Shown in pieces: positions 26,793-35,510 of a stretch of 64,000 nt of DNA (position 1 is the first letter of the stretch; each line of letters begins with the position of its first letter). The position numbers were made by a program, and so were the translations under genes. The notes beneath the pieces were generated by a model, which saw only the letters and a program-made list of their open reading frames with translations, was not told the DNA's origin and did not search any database. The DNA is from Chryseobacterium sp. CH25 (lineage in GTDB: Bacteria; Bacteroidota; Bacteroidia; Flavobacteriales; Weeksellaceae), in contig NZ_NRQT01000002.1 of the NCBI RefSeq assembly GCF_004119455.1, positions 441,501 to 505,500 on the forward strand. Direction: 5' to 3'.

Positions 26793-26800
26793 TATTTTTG
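26793..26800 (+). promoter_or_regulatory. -7 promoter box of the PIF1-like helicase, next to the ATG
   Basis: TATTTTTG is a perfect TAnnTTTG match ending six bases before the ATG at 26807, so the mRNA would start at or next to the ATG. Confidence 0.5.
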
Positions 26801-26806
26801 ACAACG

Positions 26807-28933
26807 ATGAACAATCATTTTTTTGACTTAATAGAGTACACCAACAGAAGTGTTTTTCTGACTGGGAAAGCAGGAACAGGAAAAACAACGTTTCTTAACG
26901 ATTTTGTAAGACGAACAAAGAAAAAGCATGTGGTTATTGCACCCACAGGGATTGCTGCAATTAACGCGGGTGGGGTAACCATCCATTCTATGTTTGGATT
27001 GCCCCTTAGAACTTTTCTACCTACAACAGAAAGGATAGATACCAGTTTGGCAAATAATATTGCCGATCTGATGCCGCATTTTAAATACCGTAAAGATAAA
27101 CTCAAACTTTTAAGAGAGGTTGAGATCATTATTATTGATGAGGTTTCCATGTTGAGAGCGGATGTTCTGGACATGATGGATTTTTCTTTAAGATTTATCA
27201 GAAGAAATAACCAGAGATTTGGTGGAGTACAGATGCTGTTCATTGGGGATTTGTTCCAGTTGCCACCAGTGGTAAGAGATGAACATATCTTAAAAATGTA
27301 TTACGATTCTCCTTTCTTTTTCGATAGCCACGCCATTAAAGATATTCCGATTGTTACGATTGAGCTTACAAAAGTTTACAGACAGTCTGACCAGGAGTTT
27401 CTTGAAATATTGAATGCAATCCGTGACGGTGATGTAGCCAATATAGATTTCGATCATCTGAACAAAAGATACGATCCAGATTTCGACATGGGTAAAGAAT
27501 CTTACGTTTACCTGTGTTCCCACAATAAAATGGCAGATGAAATCAATCAGGAGAAACTGAAGGAAATAAAAGTCTCTCCTAAAACTTATGAGGCTAAATT
27601 AGTTGGAGATTTTAAAGAAAATCAGTTTCCTAACGATCAGTTTCTGGAACTCAAAATAGGAGCTCAGATCATGTTTATCAGAAACGATATTTCCGGGGAA
27701 AAGAAATATTTCAATGGAAAACTGGGCGAAATCATTGGATTAGATGAAGATGAAATCCGTGTAGTTCTGGACGAAAGCGAAAAAGAGATTACCGTAAAAA
27801 AAGAAACCTGGGAACAGAAAAAATACTTCCTGGACACAGATAAAACAATCAAAGAAGAAGTATTGGGAAGTTTTGAACAGTTCCCGATTAAATTAGCCTG
27901 GGCGGTGACCATTCATAAAAGTCAAGGACTTACTTTTGATAAGGTGATTATTGATGCTGGAAAAAGTTTTACGGCGGGGCAGGTATATGTAGCTTTATCA
28001 CGTTGTAGAACTTTGGAAGGAATTGTTTTAAAATCAAAAATTACTCCTGAAGTTATCTTTAAAGACAATAGAATCCTGAGTTTCCACAGCAATACGGTGG
28101 CTAACGATCATGTAGAAGCTATTCTGAATCAGGAAAAATATGATTACAGCATCAGGAAAGTACTTCGCACAGTAGACTGTATGTGGTTCTTAAATGAAGT
28201 AGAGGAGTGGAACAAACTTTCTGCTGTAACTAAAAATATAGATCGCACTAAAGTCAATCAGCTTTATCTTCAGTTAAAACATGAAGCAACCAATCTTGGA
28301 AAAATCTTTGAAAAGTTGGAGCGTGTGATCTTTCAAAAAGTGAATAACTTCATTGAACAGAAAGAACAATGGAGCGAAATTGAAAGCAAATCAAAAGGGG
28401 CCGTTAATTTCTTCTTTACGGAAACCAGAAATAAAATTTTTGATCCGTTAAAAGAATTTTATGCTGAAATCAAAGGAGCAAAAGGGTTGAAGCAATATAA
28501 TGAAGAAGTAAAAAGCTGGCTGGAAGATATTGAGGAATATCTGAACAGTTTGAAAGATATTCACCTGCTTGAAACAAGACTTCTGGATGAAAAGAATGAC
28601 AAGGAAGTCAGCATGAAAATTGTTAAAGTTCCGTCACAGGTTCTTACCATCCAACTTTTTGAACAGGGAAAAACCATTGGTGAAATTGCATTGGAAAGAG
28701 GGTTGGTAAAAGAAACCGTGATTGGTCATCTTGCCAAGTTTGCAGAACAAGGATTGCTGGATATTGCAAGAGTGATTACTTCAGATAAAATCAAAGCGTT
28801 TGAAGATGAATTTTATAAAAATCCACATGAGACCTTAACGGAGTGGAAAAATGCGCTGCCCAATCATTTTGAATTTAATGAGATCAGAATTTTAATTAAC
28901 CATTACAATTATAAAAAAGAAAAGAATTCCTAG
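26807..28933 (+). CDS. PIF1-like superfamily 1B helicase with C-terminal helix-turn-helix
   Basis: The 708-residue protein has Walker A GKAGTGKTT at residues 20-28, Walker B IIIIDEVSML, the Pif1/RecD motif III GDLFQLPPV, and C-terminal helicase motifs AVTIHKSQGLTFDKV and YVALSRCR. These define the Pif1-type 5'-3' DNA helicase group. The last 100 residues form a winged helix-turn-helix-like domain (GKTIGEIALERGLVKETVIGHL), as seen at the C-terminus of Bacteroidota RecQ/Pif1 relatives. It probably works in replication or repair. The ATG at 26807 (MNNHFF) is used; a TTG nine bases upstream lies in the promoter. The stop codon lies in a terminator hairpin. Confidence 0.9.
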   Translation: MNNHFFDLIEYTNRSVFLTGKAGTGKTTFLNDFVRRTKKKHVVIAPTGIAAINAGGVTIHSMFGLPLRTFLPTTERIDTSLANNIADLMPHFKYRKDKLKLLREVEIIIIDEVSMLRADVLDMMDFSLRFIRRNNQRFGGVQMLFIGDLFQLPPVVRDEHILKMYYDSPFFFDSHAIKDIPIVTIELTKVYRQSDQEFLEILNAIRDGDVANIDFDHLNKRYDPDFDMGKESYVYLCSHNKMADEINQEKLKEIKVSPKTYEAKLVGDFKENQFPNDQFLELKIGAQIMFIRNDISGEKKYFNGKLGEIIGLDEDEIRVVLDESEKEITVKKETWEQKKYFLDTDKTIKEEVLGSFEQFPIKLAWAVTIHKSQGLTFDKVIIDAGKSFTAGQVYVALSRCRTLEGIVLKSKITPEVIFKDNRILSFHSNTVANDHVEAILNQEKYDYSIRKVLRTVDCMWFLNEVEEWNKLSAVTKNIDRTKVNQLYLQLKHEATNLGKIFEKLERVIFQKVNNFIEQKEQWSEIESKSKGAVNFFFTETRNKIFDPLKEFYAEIKGAKGLKQYNEEVKSWLEDIEEYLNSLKDIHLLETRLLDEKNDKEVSMKIVKVPSQVLTIQLFEQGKTIGEIALERGLVKETVIGHLAKFAEQGLLDIARVITSDKIKAFEDEFYKNPHETLTEWKNALPNHFEFNEIRILINHYNYKKEKNS

Positions 28934-28945
28934 GGAATTCTTTTC
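28919..28945. terminator. Bidirectional terminator with the helicase stop codon in its loop
   Basis: GAAAAGAATTCC and GGAATTCTTTTC form a perfect 12-base stem around TAG, and this TAG is the stop codon of the helicase gene. The convergent astacin gene ends 41 bases further on. Confidence 0.75.
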
Positions 28946-28985
28946 TTGCTTTGAATTATATTTAATAAGACTTTGATCTATAGAT

Positions 28986-29834
28986 TTAAGGATACATCGC
29001 ATTGATAGTATTGATATCTCCGGTAGTAAATCCTGTTCTGTTATACGTAAAGTTGGTGCCATTAGCTCTTTTAATGGTAGGTAAGCCATTTTTAGAATAA
29101 GAGTTTGGCCAATACATCATGACAGAATTAATATTAAAAGGACCTATATCTGTTCCTGAAGTATATTTATTGAAGTTATATCCCTGTCCATCCTGAATAT
29201 TTCCCCATTGGATGCTAACATACTGATCCCTGTCCTGGCGTGAATGTTCGTGATAAAGTCCAACGGTATGGCCCATTTCATGAATCACTGATCCTACTGA
29301 AATATACTGATCCAGAGAAATAGTCTGCTTTCCACCCTGATAACCGATATGAGCCCAGCCATCAGATCCGTTTGAACTTCCGAAAACAAATTCTACATAG
29401 TTGGATTGATTGGTGCGCTGAACCCAGCGGGCATTCGTCTTGGAATTGTACTCATTAACCGCAGTATTGATCTTATTAACATTAATAGAACCCATATTAC
29501 CAGCAATGGTATAATAAATTGTTCGATTAGGCCATCTTGAATATGTAGCACCTCCTTTACTGGCTGTTCCACCTTCTGCCAGTTGTTGATCGGAAAGAAC
29601 AATATCTCCCTGGAAGAAATTCATTCCATTTTTTCTTTCATATGTAATTTCCTGACCATCTAATTGTCCTCTTTTCAGATTGGCTGTATTAACTGAGTTG
29701 GTTTGTGTTTCAGTGGCCATTTCATCATTGCTTTTACTACAAGAAGATAATGTTGCAGCCACCATAAGGCTCATCAGGAAAGTTTTTTTTGTAAATACTT
29801 TCTGAGAAAACAAGTTGTTTGTTTTGTTGTTCAT
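28986..29834 (-). CDS. Astacin (M12A) metallopeptidase, lipoprotein, flavastacin-like
   Basis: The 282-residue protein contains the complete astacin zinc signature HEMGHTVGLYHEHSRQDRD and the Met-turn SVMMYWPNSYS. Flavastacin from Elizabethkingia is the best-known relative. The start has a lipoprotein-type signal ending in LSSC (Cys33); an internal Met (MSLMVAA) gives a shorter, more usual signal, so the true start may be residue 20. A propeptide of about 70 residues precedes the catalytic domain. It acts outside the cytoplasm on proteins or peptides. It stands alone, converging with the helicase gene. Confidence 0.92.
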   Translation of the reverse strand: MNNKTNNLFSQKVFTKKTFLMSLMVAATLSSCSKSNDEMATETQTNSVNTANLKRGQLDGQEITYERKNGMNFFQGDIVLSDQQLAEGGTASKGGATYSRWPNRTIYYTIAGNMGSINVNKINTAVNEYNSKTNARWVQRTNQSNYVEFVFGSSNGSDGWAHIGYQGGKQTISLDQYISVGSVIHEMGHTVGLYHEHSRQDRDQYVSIQWGNIQDGQGYNFNKYTSGTDIGPFNINSVMMYWPNSYSKNGLPTIKRANGTNFTYNRTGFTTGDINTINAMYP

Positions 29835-30025
29835 ATTAAATATTTTAAGATTTGGTATACGAATATAGTAAATATTTCTCTTTTTATTGAATTATTATCA
29901 TTGAAATACGTGAGTTTTAGTGAACTAAGAAATTGCAAGGGTTTAAAAGAATAGAGTAATGATTTTTATATAATTCATTAAAGCAGAGCATATTAATATG
30001 GAAAAATAGGAACCCAAAAAACAAA

Positions 30026-30057
30026 AAAGGTTTTGACTGGGATCAGCCAAAACCTTT
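30026..30057 (-). terminator. Terminator of the two-gene hypothetical operon
   Basis: AAAGGTTTTG and CAAAACCTTT form a perfect 10-base stem, extended by CTG/CAG after one mismatch, with loop GGAT. On the minus strand it is followed by TTTTTTGTTTTTT. Confidence 0.75.
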
Positions 30058-30077
30058 GTATTTAAGAAAATTAAATA

Positions 30078-30527
30078 TTAAAGATCAAAAATTAGTTTTC
30101 TAAGGTTATTGTCATAAAAAGTTGCCTGATAACTTTCATCTCGGAATTCGGTTTCTGTATTTTCTATTGTATTGAACCTGTTTTTATCTGTTTCCGAGAA
30201 TTCAACAATTTCGAAGTGATTTTGATCAATTCTTGTAAAACTTACCAGCTTCAGATACTCATTGATGGAATCTCTATCAATCATAATTTTTCCACCACCA
30301 AATTGATGCCTGTTTTGCCCATTTTTCTTAATACCGGATACCCAATATCCTTCTCCTGTTTCAATATCAAAGTGATTGGCATTGATTCCTGGTTTCTTAA
30401 GTTTTTTGAGAGCTTTGTTATTAAAATAAAGAGTTTGTCCGGATTTTGAGAACTCTACAAAACCAATCCATGCAGGCCCGTGATGTCCGAAGGATTTGTT
30501 TTCGATATACATTATTTTTGTTTTCAT
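30078..30527 (-). CDS. Hypothetical cytoplasmic protein, partner of the upstream lipoprotein
   Basis: The 149-residue protein has no signal peptide. Its first half (FGHHGPAWIGFVEFSKSG, YFNNKALKKLK, GEGYWVSGIKKNGQNRHQ) looks like a small beta-sheet fold that I have seen only as an uncharacterised Bacteroidota family, often near accessory genes. The start overlaps the end of the upstream lipoprotein gene by four bases, so the two are co-translated. Function unknown; an immunity-like role is possible but not supported by any toxin here. Confidence 0.6.
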   Translation of the reverse strand: MKTKIMYIENKSFGHHGPAWIGFVEFSKSGQTLYFNNKALKKLKKPGINANHFDIETGEGYWVSGIKKNGQNRHQFGGGKIMIDRDSINEYLKLVSFTRIDQNHFEIVEFSETDKNRFNTIENTETEFRDESYQATFYDNNLRKLIFDL

Positions 30528-31255
30528 ATTTTAGTATAATACTGATAATGAAAATTTTGAGCAGAACGAAGATAATAAGAACTTGTTATAAGTTGCTCAA
30601 TTTCATCAACAAGTAAATTTATTTTTTTTATTCTATCAATTTTCTCCTTTCCTACAGATTCAAAATCAATGCTATTTTCATCTTCAATTATTTGTCTTAA
30701 AGTTTGGATATAAAGCTTCTTTTGTTTTGAAATATCATAATGATCTATTTCAGACTCTTTCTCTTTATCAATTGAAGACAAAAAAATTAGATATTCAGCA
30801 TATGCAGGAATCCTTTTTCCTTGATGGCCAAAATAGGAGCCTCCGTATGCAATATGACCAAATATTGAATTGATATTAGAGAAAATATGGATAAGTGTCT
30901 TGCGCTGTTCTGTATATTTTTCAAATCCATTCCGTTGTTTTAAAAAATATGTATACAATGTATAATAATGATCCTTACCTGCTTCACTTCCAAATTCTGT
31001 ATTATTTCCAAAACAGAAATAGAATTTATCTGGATTTTCAGGCCAATCTTGAAAAAATTCAGGATGTTTATCAATTAATTCATTGAAACTTTTTTTATCA
31101 TACTTGATGGTATCAGCTATTTCTGCAGTAATAAGTACTGTATCTGATTTTGTATAGTATTTTGAATTAGCAATTCTTTTGGAACTGTCTTGGTTTTTAG
31201 GATTACAACAAATTAAAGATTCTATAAAAAAGAGAAGGAGAAATATTTTTTTCAT
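30524..31255 (-). CDS. Hypothetical lipoprotein
   Basis: The 243-residue protein starts with a short hydrophobic signal ending in SLICC, a somewhat unusual lipobox with two adjacent cysteines (Cys16, Cys17). The mature part is helical and charged, with FFQDWPENPDKFYFCFGNN and GHIAYGGSYFGHQGKR as distinctive stretches. I recognise no family. The ATG at 31255 is used because the signal begins there; a longer start adds MSINYS. A -7 box at 31278-31271 supports it. Operon with the 149-residue gene. Confidence 0.6.
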   Translation of the reverse strand: MKKIFLLLFFIESLICCNPKNQDSSKRIANSKYYTKSDTVLITAEIADTIKYDKKSFNELIDKHPEFFQDWPENPDKFYFCFGNNTEFGSEAGKDHYYTLYTYFLKQRNGFEKYTEQRKTLIHIFSNINSIFGHIAYGGSYFGHQGKRIPAYAEYLIFLSSIDKEKESEIDHYDISKQKKLYIQTLRQIIEDENSIDFESVGKEKIDRIKKINLLVDEIEQLITSSYYLRSAQNFHYQYYTKI

Positions 31256-31270
31256 GGAATAGTTTATACT

Positions 31271-31278
31271 CAAATATA
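31271..31278 (-). promoter_or_regulatory. -7 promoter box of the hypothetical operon
   Basis: The minus strand reads TATATTTG, a perfect TAnnTTTG match, 16 bases before the ATG. Confidence 0.45.
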
Positions 31279-31418
31279 CAACACTAATTAAGAATTTTAC
31301 ATTCTAAAAATATATAAACAAAACGGATTGAATAAAAATTCATTTCCAATAGTTTTTCCCTGAACTCATCAATAGATCCTATTAATTACAAAAAGTAACT
31401 AATGAAGTTCAGAAGTTT

Positions 31419-31426
31419 TAAATTTG
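31419..31426 (+). promoter_or_regulatory. -7 promoter box of the LLM oxidoreductase
   Basis: TAAATTTG matches TAnnTTTG perfectly and would give a leader of about 58 bases. Confidence 0.4.
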
Positions 31427-31490
31427 TATGGTTTTTAATATCATTTAGAAAAGGATGATTCTGTATCACCTTAAAAATTAACATCTCAAT

Positions 31491-32495
31491 ATGAAAAATT
31501 TTGAAATTTCTGTTTTAGACCTTGCGCCGGTAAAGCAAGGGAAAAGCATTCATGATACTTTTCAGGACAGTCTGTCCTTAGCCAATCACGCAGAAGGCTT
31601 AGATTATAAAAGATTCTGGTTGGCTGAACACCACAATATGGAAAGCATAGCCAGTTCTGCCACTTCTGTTTTAATTGGTTTCATAGCCAATGGAACAAAA
31701 AAGATCAGAGTAGGTTCAGGGGGAATTATGCTTCCTAACCACAGTTCTCTGATTATTGCTGAACAATTCGGAACCTTGGAGTCTCTTTTCCCGGGAAGAA
31801 TTGATCTTGGATTGGGTAGAGCTCCCGGTACAGATGGATTAACCGCTCAGGCTCTTGGAAGAAATCCAGCCATTATTAATGAGCAGTTTCCAAGACAAAT
31901 TCTGGAACTTCAAAGATATTTTTCCAAAGAAAATTCGGATGCAATGGTACGTGCCATTCCGGGAGAAGGATTGGATATTCCGCTTTATATTTTAGGTTCC
32001 AGTACAGACAGTGCATGGCTGGCTGCGGAACTTGGATTGCCTTATGCTTTTGCGGGACATTTTGCCCCGGAACAGATGGAAATGGCTTTTAAAATTTACA
32101 GGGAACATTTTCAGCCTTCAGCGTATTCAGATAAACCTTATATCATTGCCTGTGTAAATGGAGTAGCAGCAGAAACTTCTGAGGAAGCTCATAAAATTTC
32201 TACTACTTTATTTCAGGCATTTATCAATATCGTGAGAAACGACAGAAAGCCATTTGCACCGCCGGTAGATGATATGGATGAAATCTGGTCACCTATGGAA
32301 AAATCTATGGTTTTACAGAAGCTGAGATATACTTTTATCGGAGATCAGGCTGAGATTCAGGAGAAACTTAAAGACTTCCAGAATAGATTTAATGTAGACG
32401 AACTGATGATTAATTCACATATTTACGATCATCAGAAAAGATTAAGATCTTACGAGATTATCAGAGAAGCGGTGAACTCCTTATCCAAAGCGTAA
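31491..32495 (+). CDS. Luciferase-like monooxygenase (LLM) family flavin-dependent oxidoreductase
   Basis: The 334-residue protein is a TIM-barrel flavin enzyme of the bacterial luciferase superfamily. Family words include [15 protein letters not shown] near residue 42, [14 protein letters not shown] around 80, and [14 protein letters not shown] around 105, matching the MsnO8 group of uncharacterised LLM oxidoreductases. It would use FMNH2 and O2 (or reduce flavin) on an unknown organic substrate in the cytoplasm. It lies 69 bases upstream of ribB, which makes a flavin precursor, but each gene has its own -7 box. Confidence 0.9.
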   Translation: MKNFEISVLDLAPVKQGKSIHDTFQDSLSLANHAEGLDYKRFWLAEHHNMESIASSATSVLIGFIANGTKKIRVGSGGIMLPNHSSLIIAEQFGTLESLFPGRIDLGLGRAPGTDGLTAQALGRNPAIINEQFPRQILELQRYFSKENSDAMVRAIPGEGLDIPLYILGSSTDSAWLAAELGLPYAFAGHFAPEQMEMAFKIYREHFQPSAYSDKPYIIACVNGVAAETSEEAHKISTTLFQAFINIVRNDRKPFAPPVDDMDEIWSPMEKSMVLQKLRYTFIGDQAEIQEKLKDFQNRFNVDELMINSHIYDHQKRLRSYEIIREAVNSLSKA

Positions 32496-32536
32496 TAAAC
32501 CATCCATATAAATTGGCAGATGCTTATTTTTATGAG

Positions 32537-32544
32537 TATCTTTG
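32537..32544 (+). promoter_or_regulatory. -7 promoter box of ribB
   Basis: TATCTTTG is a perfect TAnnTTTG match, giving a leader of about 14 bases, too short for an FMN riboswitch. Confidence 0.5.
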
Positions 32545-32564
32545 CACTCAAATAAAAAGTAAAA

Positions 32565-33686
32565 ATGTCTGATATTAAATTAAATACTATTCCGGAGGCC
32601 ATTGAAGACCTTAGAAATGGGAAAATAATCATAGTAGTAGATGATGAAGACAGAGAGAATGAAGGAGATTTTCTTTGTGCAGCAGAACTAACAACACCAG
32701 AAATTATCAACTTCATGGCACTTCACGGAAGAGGGCTTATCTGTATGCCACTTCCTGAAAAAAGATGCGATGAGCTAGGTCTTGAAGTAATGGTAAGCAG
32801 AAGCAGCGATCCTAAAGAAACTGCTTTCACCGTATCTGTTGACCTTTTAGGAAACGGAACTTCTACAGGTATTTCTGCAGGAGACAGAGCAAAAACAATT
32901 TTAGCTTTGATGGATGAAAAATCTAAGCCTACAGATTTCATGAGACCAGGACACATTTTCCCGCTTCGTGCAAGAAAAGGTGGAGTATTGAAAAGAGCAG
33001 GACATACTGAAGCTGCTATTGACCTTACTCACTTGGCAGGATTAAAAGAAGGTGGTGTAATCTGCGAAATCATGAACGAAGACGGAACAATGTCCCGTTT
33101 ACCTGAACTTCATGCATTCGCTCAAAAGCACGATATGAAGATTGTTTCTATTGAAGATTTGATCCACTATCAGCTTAAAAAAGGAAATCTTGTTGAAAGA
33201 TTAGAAGAGAAAAAAGTAAAAACACACTACGGAGAGTTTGACTTTTATGCTTTCAGAGAGACTTCTAACGATCAGATCCATTTTGCATTAACAAAAGGAG
33301 CATGGACAGTAGATGAGCCGGTATTGGTAAGAGTACAGTCTTCTGATTCTTATTTTGATGTATTAACAAGATTAAACAATGGTGAAAAACCTTTATTGGA
33401 AAAAGTTACCAACATGGTCAACGAAGCCGGAAAAGGAGCTATTATTTTCATCAACAACGTTTCCAATTCTGAAAATACATTAAGAAAGCTTCAGCAGTTC
33501 CTTAATTATCAGGATGGGCAGGAGCAGCACCCTACTTTAGCATACAACTACAGAGATTACGGTATTGGAACGCAGATCTTAAAGAATTTAGGAATCAACA
33601 AGTTTAAAGTAATCACTCAAAATCCTGGTATCAAGCCTCAGGTTGGGGGATACGATGTAGAGGTAACTGAGTTGGTACAACTATAA
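32565..33686 (+). CDS. ribB: 3,4-dihydroxy-2-butanone-4-phosphate synthase with degenerate GTP cyclohydrolase II-like domain
   Basis: The first 205 residues are a complete RibB that converts ribulose 5-phosphate to dihydroxybutanone phosphate for riboflavin. Visible motifs are [24 protein letters not shown] and [11 protein letters not shown], with [12 protein letters not shown]. The C-terminal 165 residues align in outline with GTP cyclohydrolase II ([16 protein letters not shown]), but the three zinc Cys and the RCDCG-type motif are missing; this part contains no Cys. It therefore should not make the pyrimidine intermediate, and a separate RibA must exist elsewhere. It may serve a structural or regulatory role. 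Length 373. Confidence 0.92.
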   Translation: MSDIKLNTIPEAIEDLRNGKIIIVVDDEDRENEGDFLCAAELTTPEIINFMALHGRGLICMPLPEKRCDELGLEVMVSRSSDPKETAFTVSVDLLGNGTSTGISAGDRAKTILALMDEKSKPTDFMRPGHIFPLRARKGGVLKRAGHTEAAIDLTHLAGLKEGGVICEIMNEDGTMSRLPELHAFAQKHDMKIVSIEDLIHYQLKKGNLVERLEEKKVKTHYGEFDFYAFRETSNDQIHFALTKGAWTVDEPVLVRVQSSDSYFDVLTRLNNGEKPLLEKVTNMVNEAGKGAIIFINNVSNSENTLRKLQQFLNYQDGQEQHPTLAYNYRDYGIGTQILKNLGINKFKVITQNPGIKPQVGGYDVEVTELVQL

Positions 33687-33745
33687 AAAGAGAAGAATCA
33701 ATAGTGAATTTGTTTTACTTTAAATGATTTTTTACCATATAAAAT

Positions 33746-33774
33746 AAAAGGTTTAGGATTTTTCTAAACCTTTT
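33746..33774 (+). terminator. Terminator of ribB
   Basis: AAAAGGTTTAG pairs perfectly with CTAAACCTTTT around GATTTTT and runs into a T tract. It lies just before the Crp/Fnr gene. Confidence 0.8.
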
Positions 33775-33788
33775 TTTATTTTTAAGCC

Positions 33789-34370
33789 ATGACCGAGCCT
33801 TTACAAAAACATATCCGGGAGTATGTTAATATTTCAGATGAAAAGCTGGAAAGATACTGCAGTGCCTTTACCTACCGAAAAATAAAGAAGAAACAATTTT
33901 TATTAACGGAAGGAAGTATCTGTGATTTTGAAGGGTTCGTAGTGAGCGGCTGCTTTAAGGTTTTTCATACAGACAGAAATGCTGCCGAACAAATTTTATA
34001 TTTTGCTATTGAAAACTGGTGGATCTCTGATATAGATAGCTTTATCAACAGGATTCCTTCTAAACTTACTATTCAGGCTCTCGAAGACAGTGAAATTCTA
34101 TTGATTTCAAAAATGGATAAAGAGCAGTTATACCAGGAAATGCCGGAGGTGGAAAGACTGATGAGGCTCAAATTTCAGAGCTCAATTATAGCATTACAGC
34201 GTAGGATTATTGATAATTTAAGCAAATCTTCAGAAGAACGTTATCTTGAATTTTTAAAAAAGTATCCTCAAATTGCTCATCGTCTTACCAATATTCAGAT
34301 CGCTGCCTATTTGGGAGTAACTCCCGAATCACTAAGTAGAGTTCGCAAAAATATTGTAAAGAAATCTTAG
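33789..34370 (+). CDS. Crp/Fnr family transcriptional regulator
   Basis: The 193-residue protein has a cyclic-nucleotide-binding-type beta-barrel at about residues 25-115 (LLTEGSICDFEGFVVSGCFKVF) and a C-terminal helix-turn-helix (LTNIQIAAYLGVTPESLSRVRKNI). The sensing domain lacks the Arg/Glu pair for cAMP and the N-terminal Cys cluster of Fnr, so the signal is unknown. This short Bacteroidota type is common. It begins only 15 bases after the ribB terminator, and a promoter is hard to see. Confidence 0.88.
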   Translation: MTEPLQKHIREYVNISDEKLERYCSAFTYRKIKKKQFLLTEGSICDFEGFVVSGCFKVFHTDRNAAEQILYFAIENWWISDIDSFINRIPSKLTIQALEDSEILLISKMDKEQLYQEMPEVERLMRLKFQSSIIALQRRIIDNLSKSSEERYLEFLKKYPQIAHRLTNIQIAAYLGVTPESLSRVRKNIVKKS

Positions 34371-34412
34371 AGAAAATGGGAATTATTTTTTGATTTAAAA
34401 TAATAACAGATA

Positions 34413-34448
34413 AAAAAGCCACAACAGAAATAAGTGTTGTGGCTTTTT
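34413..34448. terminator. Bidirectional terminator between the Crp/Fnr gene and fmt
   Basis: AAAAAGCCACAACA pairs perfectly with TGTTGTGGCTTTTT around GAAATAAG; the two genes converge on it. Confidence 0.85.
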
Positions 34449-34479
34449 ATTTATAATTAAAATTCAGTTGTGTACTAAA

Positions 34480-35424
34480 TTATAATGTTATTTCATCAAA
34501 GTTTCTGAAACCATTCAGGAAATCTTTTACAGTCATTCTTTTCTTACCTTCTAACTGAAGTTCCTGTGGAAAATAAGCTCCATCCTGAGTGTAGATTTTA
34601 AATTCATTTTTAGAAATATCAAGTGTTCCTGCAGGTTTACCATGATTGGAAATCTCAAATTTTCCACCAAATATTTTTAATCCTTTTTCTTCTTCTCCAA
34701 TTTTTAAAGTGGTGAAGGCTGCAGGATAAGGAGACATTCCCAAAATAAACTGGTGTACTGTTTTAGAAGGTGCTTCCCAATTAATTCTGGTATCTTCTTT
34801 AAATATTTTATAAGCGTTTTTTGGATGTTCTACCTGTGGCTGAGGTTTTTCTTCAATAGCATTATCTGCTAATCCGTCCAATGTTTTTACTACCAATTTT
34901 GAACCCATTTCCATTAATCTGTCATGAAGGGTACCTGCATTTTCATCGGGTAAAACATCAAGTTCTTGCTGAAGAAGAATATTTCCTTCGTCTATCTTTT
35001 CATTAATGAAGAAAGTAGTTGCCCCTGTCTTTTCTTCCCCATTGATTACAGCGTAGTTAATGGGAGCAGCCCCTCTATAATCCGGAAGGAGAGAAGCATG
35101 AAGGTTGAAGGTTCCCATTTTTGGCATTTCAAAAAGAATTTTAGGCATCATTCTGAATGCAACTACAACAAAAACATCAGCATCCAGCTTTCTAAGTTCC
35201 TCTAAAAATTCAGGGTTTCTTAATTTTTCTGGTTGGAAAACAGGAATATTATTTTCTGAAGCGTATACTTTTACTGGGGACTGGTTGATTTTCTGACCAC
35301 GTCCGCTTGCTTTATCTGCTACGGTTACAACACCTACAACCTGATGATGAGATTGATGAATAGACTCCAATGATGTCTTTGCAAACTCAGGAGTACCTAA
35401 AAAAACGACTTTCAATGATTTCAT
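34480..35424 (-). CDS. fmt: Methionyl-tRNA formyltransferase
   Basis: Fmt formylates initiator Met-tRNA with 10-formyl-tetrahydrofolate. The 314-residue protein has the start KVVFLGTPEFA, the catalytic segment NLHASLLPDYRGAAPINYAV (Asn, His and the RGAAP loop), and the Asp-containing EKTGATTFFINEKIDEG. Length matches the family. The ATG at 35424 is chosen over 35511 because the conserved start lies there and because a perfect -7 box (35436-35429) lies inside the longer frame. That box ends four bases before the ATG, implying a leaderless mRNA. It is transcribed in the same direction as recQ, 86 bases downstream of it. Confidence 0.95.
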   Translation of the reverse strand: MKSLKVVFLGTPEFAKTSLESIHQSHHQVVGVVTVADKASGRGQKINQSPVKVYASENNIPVFQPEKLRNPEFLEELRKLDADVFVVVAFRMMPKILFEMPKMGTFNLHASLLPDYRGAAPINYAVINGEEKTGATTFFINEKIDEGNILLQQELDVLPDENAGTLHDRLMEMGSKLVVKTLDGLADNAIEEKPQPQVEHPKNAYKIFKEDTRINWEAPSKTVHQFILGMSPYPAAFTTLKIGEEEKGLKIFGGKFEISNHGKPAGTLDISKNEFKIYTQDGAYFPQELQLEGKKRMTVKDFLNGFRNFDEITL

Positions 35425-35428
35425 ACTG

Positions 35429-35436
35429 CAAAGATA
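35429..35436 (-). promoter_or_regulatory. -7 promoter box of fmt, next to the ATG
   Basis: The minus strand reads TATCTTTG followed by CAGT and the ATG, so transcription should begin at or inside the start codon region. Confidence 0.5.
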
Positions 35437-35510
35437 AGTTTTTGTAGTTGATATGTGAGACTCGAGGTTCGTGATTCGAGGGAGTAGGATGTAAATTACC
35501 CCATTACTCA

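Noticed and set aside
32496..32564. FMN riboswitch before ribB
   Set aside because: The gap is 69 bases with a -7 box leaving about 14 bases of leader, too short for the aptamer.
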